Notes under the pieces: model-generated
The model's database searches: none
Told to the model about the DNA's origin: nothing
Seen by the model: the letters and a program-made list of their open reading frames with translations, nothing else
Part shown: piece by piece, positions 22,842-26,632 of the stretch
How the letters are laid out: each line of letters begins with the position of its first letter
How positions within the stretch are numbered: the first letter of the stretch is position 1
DNA from: CAZWUK01 sp964636685
GTDB lineage: Bacteria; Bacillota; Clostridia; Christensenellales; CAG-138
Length of the DNA stretch: 26,632 bases
Reading direction: 5' to 3'
NCBI GenBank assembly: GCA_964636685.1
Contig: CAZWUK010000024.1
Location: 1 to 26,632, forward strand
Position numbers and translations under genes: made by a program

Positions 22842-23435
22842 ATGGCAAATGAATCAAGAATGTTCCGGCTTGGTGAAGGCATGCGCCTTCAAATGGTGGT
22901 TGATGCGGTGCAGAACTTTCTTTCCGGCACAAAGGGGATGGAGATCCAGTCCTCGGCAACAACGGACGGATATGTGATACAGGGCAGTCAGGCCAAGGAC
23001 GGATGGAAAACGATATCCGGCATGCGCCTTGCCATCACCGTGCGCATGGTGCTGATGTCCGACACCCTGAATGTTACGATCGGCGAAGGACAATGGGCGG
23101 ACAAGATCGGCGCGGGCGCATTGGCTTGGTTTGTGGCATGGCCGCTCGCGATCACCGCGGGGCTTGGCGCGTATAACCAGAAAAAGCTTCCCGCAGAGAT
23201 TTTCGACGTCATTGAAAAGAGCATTCTGGCAGGCGGAAGACCGCCGGTCGTCGTCGGCGCCGGCGCGGTGGTGCCCGAGGGTACGGTGGTTTGCCCCGGC
23301 TGCAAAGCGATACTCCCCGCCGGTTCGGCATTCTGCAATATGTGCGGAGCCAAGCTGACCAACCAATGCCCGGACTGCGGCGCGTCCGTAACGCCGGGAA
23401 GCAAATTCTGCTCCGCTTGCGGACGGGTGCTGTAA
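22842..23435 (+). CDS. Zinc-ribbon protein of unknown function
   Basis: The 197-residue protein has an unassigned N-terminal domain of about 130 residues with a hydrophobic middle (LAWFVAWPLAITAGLGAY), then a C-terminal double zinc ribbon with four CxxC pairs, VVCPGCK, FCNMCG, CPDCG and FCSACG. An AGGAGG RBS precedes the start by about eight bases. It lies 68 bases after the XRE regulator in the same direction with no terminator seen between, so co-transcription is likely. The hydrophobic stretch may be one membrane segment or a buried strand. No function is assigned. Confidence 0.78.
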   Translation: MANESRMFRLGEGMRLQMVVDAVQNFLSGTKGMEIQSSATTDGYVIQGSQAKDGWKTISGMRLAITVRMVLMSDTLNVTIGEGQWADKIGAGALAWFVAWPLAITAGLGAYNQKKLPAEIFDVIEKSILAGGRPPVVVGAGAVVPEGTVVCPGCKAILPAGSAFCNMCGAKLTNQCPDCGASVTPGSKFCSACGRVL

Positions 23436-23515
23436 GCTCGCCGGAAGCAGAGATCAAGTCTGATAACGGATCCGGGGGCGGCGTTTTGCCACAAAGCGGC
23501 GCAAAGGAGCGAGGG

Positions 23516-24004
23516 ATGAAATACCGAAGGCTTTTACTCTGCCTGCCGGCGGCGTTGCTTTTGTCCGCCTGCATTTTACCGAGCGAGAATGCAAACGACG
23601 GGGAGACGCCCGCGCCGACAGCGTCCGCGGAGGCGCTCTTTCGAGAATGCGAAACCGCTCCGGCGGTGTACGCGGAAGGCGGTCAGGTGTTGGTTGCGCT
23701 CTATGAGAACGGCGCGATCCCATACCGGTGGACGTGCCATATCTCCGACCCGGACGTCATGCGGCTTGTCCGAGAAGATACGGCGTCGGGGGAGGGCGTT
23801 CCCTTTGCCGCCGGAGAAGCGCCTGGGTATCATCGCTTCGTTCTGGAATGGAGCGCAGACGGACAGGTGCTTTTGACGCTCGAAAACCAGCGGATTCCGG
23901 AATACAGCGATGGGCAGTCTGCCCCGGCGGAGCGCCGCAGCTTTGCGCTCTCCCGCCGCGGGGAAGAAGTAACAATAGAAGAAACAACACAGGACGACGG
24001 ATGA
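23516..24004 (+). CDS. Small lipoprotein, possibly chagasin/I42-like
   Basis: The 162-residue product has a lipoprotein signal peptide with lipobox LLSAC (Cys about residue 19) and an Asp/Thr/Pro spacer. The mature domain has an order of motifs like the I42 chagasin fold: GQVLVALYENG, PYRWTCHISDPDV (similar to GYxW plus following strand) and PGYHRFVLEWSADGQVLLTLENQR. I42 proteins inhibit papain-like cysteine proteases. The similarity is by eye and weak, so the fold call is tentative. The start at 23516 has AAAGGAG six bases away; the longer open frame upstream lies in the zinc-ribbon gene. A possible 23-residue ORF begins in the overlapping ATGA (24001-24072), too short to support. Confidence 0.65.
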   Translation: MKYRRLLLCLPAALLLSACILPSENANDGETPAPTASAEALFRECETAPAVYAEGGQVLVALYENGAIPYRWTCHISDPDVMRLVREDTASGEGVPFAAGEAPGYHRFVLEWSADGQVLLTLENQRIPEYSDGQSAPAERRSFALSRRGEEVTIEETTQDDG

Positions 24005-24072
24005 ACGCGGACAAGGAAAACGGGTTGCGCCGGCAGGAAAGCCTTGATTTGGAGGCTGGAGAACGATATTAA

Positions 24073-24445
24073 AAACGGATCGCGCGGTTTTGTGCCGCCG
24101 ATAGCCGAAGCGCGAGAAAAAGACCTGTAAATAATGAATGGAATGCAGCGACAGCGGGAGAGTCTTTTCGGGCCCTCCCGTTGTTGCGCGCGCTGTACAG
24201 GTTTTGACGGATTGCCAAAAGCCTTATTCCGGGGACGGGGAAAACGGCGGAATTCGGCGAATAGATGAACTTATCGCGCGCAATTTGCCGAAAATGTGAA
24301 CAAACGAAAAGACCCATTGTCGAATTTCGATGCACGTGGTACAATCAGGCTTAAAATACGCATATAATACCAGAACATGTAGTTTTTAATACCATATGAG
24401 GATCGATCCGTATGCTTTTGCGGATTATGAGAAAGGATAACAGAC
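24073..24445 (+). promoter_or_regulatory. Gene-free spacer with hairpin and degV promoter
   Basis: A hairpin CGGGAG/CTCCCG (24155-24180) with weak T tail may end the upstream unit. A clear promoter lies at 24317-24345: -35 TTGTCG, 17-bp spacing and -10 TACAAT, with a TGn extension. A second possible -10 TATAAT lies at 24363-24368. I see no other gene or RNA. Confidence 0.6.
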
Positions 24446-25276
24446 ATGGAAGAGAAACGTGTTTTGATCGCTGACAGCAGCTGCGACGTGCGGGAGGGCG
24501 AGTACCGCGTACCAACCGTTCCACTGTCCTTGCATTTCGGAGAGCGGGAATATGTCGATCGCGACGGCGTAGATCTTGCGGCGATGCTGCGCGATATGGA
24601 GGACATGTCCCAGAATCCGACCTCCGCCTGTCCGGCGCCGGAAGCGTTTGAGAAGGCGTTCGGCGACGCTGCGGAGGGTTTTTGCGTGACGCTTTCGGCC
24701 CGTCTTTCCGGGTCGTACAACAGCGCGCGCATCGGCATGCGCGATATTGTCGAGCATCATCCGGAACGGCGGCTGCACGTGGTTGACTCACGCTCCGCCA
24801 GCGCGGGGGAGATCCTCTTGACGATGCAGCTTGCCAAGATGACGGCGGTGGGTACGCCGTTTGCCGAGACGGTAAAGCGCATTGAGGCGTTTCGAGATTC
24901 CATGTCCACGCTGTTTGTTATCCAGCATTTTGAGAATTTTATCCGCTCGGGACGTATCAGCAAAATCGCGGGCGTTGTGGCAAAGCTGCTGTCGATTACC
25001 CCCATCTGCGGCGACGACGGCGAAGGGCAGATCAAGATCTTCCAGAAGGTGCGCGGCGAACGCAAGGCTTTGACGGCGATGGTGGAGCAGATTGCAAGAC
25101 GGCAGGATCCCACCGGACGCACGCTGGTAATCACGCATTGCAACAATCCGGAGGGCGCGCAGTACGTGGCCGAGCTCGCCAACGAACGGTACAGCATCGC
25201 CGAGACGCACATCTTCCCCATGGGCGCGCTGTCGGCATACTATGCCGGAAACAGGGGCGTCATTTTGGCAATCTGA
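24446..25276 (+). CDS. DegV family fatty-acid-binding protein (FakB-like)
   Basis: The 276-residue protein has the DegV opening VLIADSSCDV, the SARLSGSYNSA motif (T/S-x-LSGTY-like fatty-acid head-group loop), VDSRSASAGE, and FENFIRSGRISKIAG. DegV/FakB proteins bind a fatty acid and present it to FakA kinase for phosphorylation and use in phospholipid synthesis. No FakA is in the window. Length is normal. The start has AAAGGAT upstream and a strong promoter about 100 bases away. Convergent with the Noc-like gene; only 35 bases separate their stops and no clear terminator is present. Confidence 0.92.
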   Translation: MEEKRVLIADSSCDVREGEYRVPTVPLSLHFGEREYVDRDGVDLAAMLRDMEDMSQNPTSACPAPEAFEKAFGDAAEGFCVTLSARLSGSYNSARIGMRDIVEHHPERRLHVVDSRSASAGEILLTMQLAKMTAVGTPFAETVKRIEAFRDSMSTLFVIQHFENFIRSGRISKIAGVVAKLLSITPICGDDGEGQIKIFQKVRGERKALTAMVEQIARRQDPTGRTLVITHCNNPEGAQYVAELANERYSIAETHIFPMGALSAYYAGNRGVILAI

Positions 25277-25311
25277 CGCAGGCGGCGCTTGCGGGCGCGG
25301 CCTTTATCGCG

Positions 25312-26136
25312 TCACTTTCGCACCCTTAGCAGCATGTCCACGCCGTCTGTCAGATCCGTCTGAACGATCTCGACGGACAGCCCCGCGTCGCGCAGCTGCT
25401 CGGCGCCGCATTTCACGGAGTTGACAAACAGGCGGTAATCCTTGAGCAATCGCAGCAGCTTGGGGTGCGGTGCGGGCGTGACCGAGTCGATGGTACGGTC
25501 GACCAGGCGCTCCGTCTCCTTGACGGTGAGCTTCTTTTCCCCGATGCGTTCGACAAGCTGCAATTGCAGCTGCTCGTCCCGCAATCGCAGCAGCGCCCTT
25601 GCGTGCCGCTCGGAAAGCCCCGCATCGATCATGCTGCGCCGGACGGCGGGAGACAGGCGCAAAAGGCGCAGCTTGTTGGCAAGGAAGGATTGGCTTTTTC
25701 CAATGCGCACAGCAAGCGCCTCCTGCGTCATGCCGTAGACGCGCAGAAGCTGGCGGTAGCACTCCGCTTCCTCAAAATAATGCAGATCCCGCCGCTGAAG
25801 ATTTTCGATGAGCGCCATCATGGCGCTGCTCTCGTCGCAGGCATACTGCACGATGCACGGGATCTCGCGCATACCGAGAAGACGGCAGGCGCGCAGCCGC
25901 CGTTCGCCGGCAATCAGCTCATACGTGCCCTGCACCCGCCGCACAATCAGCGGCTGGATCAGTCCGTTTTGCGCGATCGAGGACTTGAGCTCGGAAATGT
26001 CCGCGTCGTCAAACTGCTTGCGAGGCTGGAAGGGATTGGGCAGGATCCGGTCTGCCGGCAGCGATAAAAGCTGCCTGTCGTCGGCTCTTTCCCTGCGTTG
26101 AGCGGGCGTTTCGGTCGGATAGGTGAACAGCGCCAT
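25312..26136 (-). CDS. noc: Noc/ParB-family DNA-binding protein
   Basis: From the start at 26136 (AGGGGG RBS, MALFTYPTETP) the protein is 274 residues; the upstream in-frame ATG at 26217 lacks an RBS. It has the ParB CTPase-fold motifs NPFQPRKQF and GERRLRA, ALIENLQRRDL, a central helix-turn-helix with ANKLRLLRL, and a C-terminal dimerisation region with DYRLFVNSV. The ANKLRLL-type recognition and LFVNSV tail are closer to Noc (nucleoid occlusion) than to Spo0J as I recall the families. Noc binds chromosomal sites and the membrane to keep division off the nucleoid. No parA or rsmG lies next to it. Whether it is Noc or an orphan ParB is an inference. Confidence 0.8.
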   Translation of the reverse strand: MALFTYPTETPAQRRERADDRQLLSLPADRILPNPFQPRKQFDDADISELKSSIAQNGLIQPLIVRRVQGTYELIAGERRLRACRLLGMREIPCIVQYACDESSAMMALIENLQRRDLHYFEEAECYRQLLRVYGMTQEALAVRIGKSQSFLANKLRLLRLSPAVRRSMIDAGLSERHARALLRLRDEQLQLQLVERIGEKKLTVKETERLVDRTIDSVTPAPHPKLLRLLKDYRLFVNSVKCGAEQLRDAGLSVEIVQTDLTDGVDMLLRVRK

Positions 26137-26311
26137 ACAGTATTCCCCCTTGTTGGTGGTAGGGTATTCGCCACGGATCACACCGTCTCCTGCACGCCCG
26201 ACAGAGGTCGTCCGCATCCGTCAAAAGAAGCGGAAAAATTGCCGCGCTGCGACAGGGAAAAGGCAGGGCGTGACAATGTTGTAAAACAGGAACGCGCAGG
26301 TGCTTCTGCTG

Positions 26312-26340
26312 TTGACTTTTTGATGAAAAGCCGATAGAAT
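26312..26340 (+). promoter_or_regulatory. Promoter of the tRNA-Gly/tuf unit
   Basis: -35 TTGACT (26312-26317) and -10 TAGAAT (26335-26340) with exact 17-bp spacing, about 70 bases before the tRNA 5' end. Confidence 0.75.
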
Positions 26341-26417
26341 ATGGATACTATCGTGGAGTTGTCAGGAGACGCGGATCGGTAACGGCGTCCGCAGACCGCG
26401 ACAGTCAGCAAAAAAAT

Positions 26418-26491
26418 GCGGGTGTAGCTCAGTGGTAGAGCTCCAGCTTCCCAAGCTGGCTATGTGGGTTCGATTCCCATCACCCGCTCCA
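26418..26491 (+). tRNA. tRNA-Gly (anticodon CCC)
   Basis: The acceptor stem GCGGGTG (26418-26424) pairs with CACCCGC (26481-26487). The D-arm has GCTC/GAGC, the anticodon stem is CCAGC/GCTGG around loop TTCCCAA, giving CCC at 26450-26452, and the T-arm has loop TTCGATT. The discriminator T is followed by an encoded CCA. A short AGCACC/GGTGCT hairpin follows (26491-26505), without a real T tract, so reading through into tuf is likely. Confidence 0.93.
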
Positions 26492-26578
26492 GCACCTCTG
26501 GTGCTTTGATTCTGCCCGCTGCCGTTACAAAATTCCGCACGCGGGTAACACACAATGATTTAGGAGGATGTTTTCGTA

Positions 26579-26632
26579 ATGGCAAAGGCAAAATTTGAGA
26601 GAACGAAACCGCACGTTAACGTCGGTACGATC
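26579..26632 (+). CDS. tuf: Elongation factor Tu, N-terminus only (cut by window end)
   Basis: Eighteen codons from the ATG at 26579 read MAKAKFERTKPHVNVGTI, the canonical EF-Tu start just before the G1 loop. A strong RBS TAGGAGGA lies at 26561-26568. EF-Tu delivers aminoacyl-tRNA to the ribosome. It lies about 90 bases after the tRNA-Gly with no strong terminator between, so a tRNA-tuf transcript is likely, as in the E. coli tufB operon. The rest is outside the window. Confidence 0.95.
   Translation, partial: MAKAKFERTKPHVNVGTI

Noticed and set aside
24001..24072. 23-codon ORF overlapping the lipoprotein stop by ATGA
   Set aside because: Too short and without any recognisable feature to support it beyond the overlap; noted in the lipoprotein entry.

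Overview
The window reads as a GC-rich, low-redundancy chromosome segment of a Gram-positive anaerobe-like Firmicute, most likely class Clostridia. Supporting signs are a BlaI/BlaR1-type pair, a MecA-like penicillin-binding protein with a Pro-Thr linker, a Noc-type ParB homologue, an ATP-type PEP carboxykinase, a DegV protein, strong AGGAGG-like ribosome binding sites and sigma-A promoters. I cannot place it to genus. One run of exactly 100 N (4757-4856) marks a scaffold gap of unknown true length inside a polyglutamine-coding repeat.

Layout. 176-2931: autoregulated BlaI-like repressor and BlaR1-like M56 metalloprotease receptor, overlapping by ATGA. 3136-4206: membrane diguanylate cyclase. 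4337-7553 (minus): murG, then an ATGA-coupled HEAT-methyltransferase, then a zinc-ribbon/polyQ membrane protein. 7694-10219 (minus): MecA-like transpeptidase. 10374-13163 (minus): rarA followed by a MATE transporter. 13268-16650 (plus): typA, fired divergently from rarA, then an acyltransferase carrying a zinc ribbon. 16750-18336 (minus): pckA. 18600-18995: a 117-bp tandem repeat array. 18963-20260 (minus): Mrp-type Fe-S ATPase coupled to a C_GCAxxG_C_C cysteine protein. 20526-21647 (plus): GNAT-like protein. 21802-24004 (plus): membrane-anchored XRE regulator with SLH-like C-terminal segments, a zinc-ribbon protein and a small lipoprotein. 24446-25276 (plus): DegV protein. 25312-26136 (minus): Noc/ParB-like protein. 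26418-26632 (plus): tRNA-Gly(CCC) leading into tuf, which runs off the window.

Functionally the segment mixes housekeeping (MurG, PBP, RarA, TypA, PckA, EF-Tu) with envelope sensing (BlaI/BlaR1, XRE-TM-SLH) and redox or Fe-S maturation (Mrp plus C_GCAxxG_C_C). No phage, transposase, CRISPR array or plasmid gene is visible. The most unusual structures are the tandem repeat array whose hairpins covary and which supplies the C-terminus of the neighbouring gene, the polyQ/Tyr zinc-ribbon protein at the assembly gap, the BlaR1-like receptor without a recognisable beta-lactam sensor, and the transmembrane XRE regulator with SLH-like segments.
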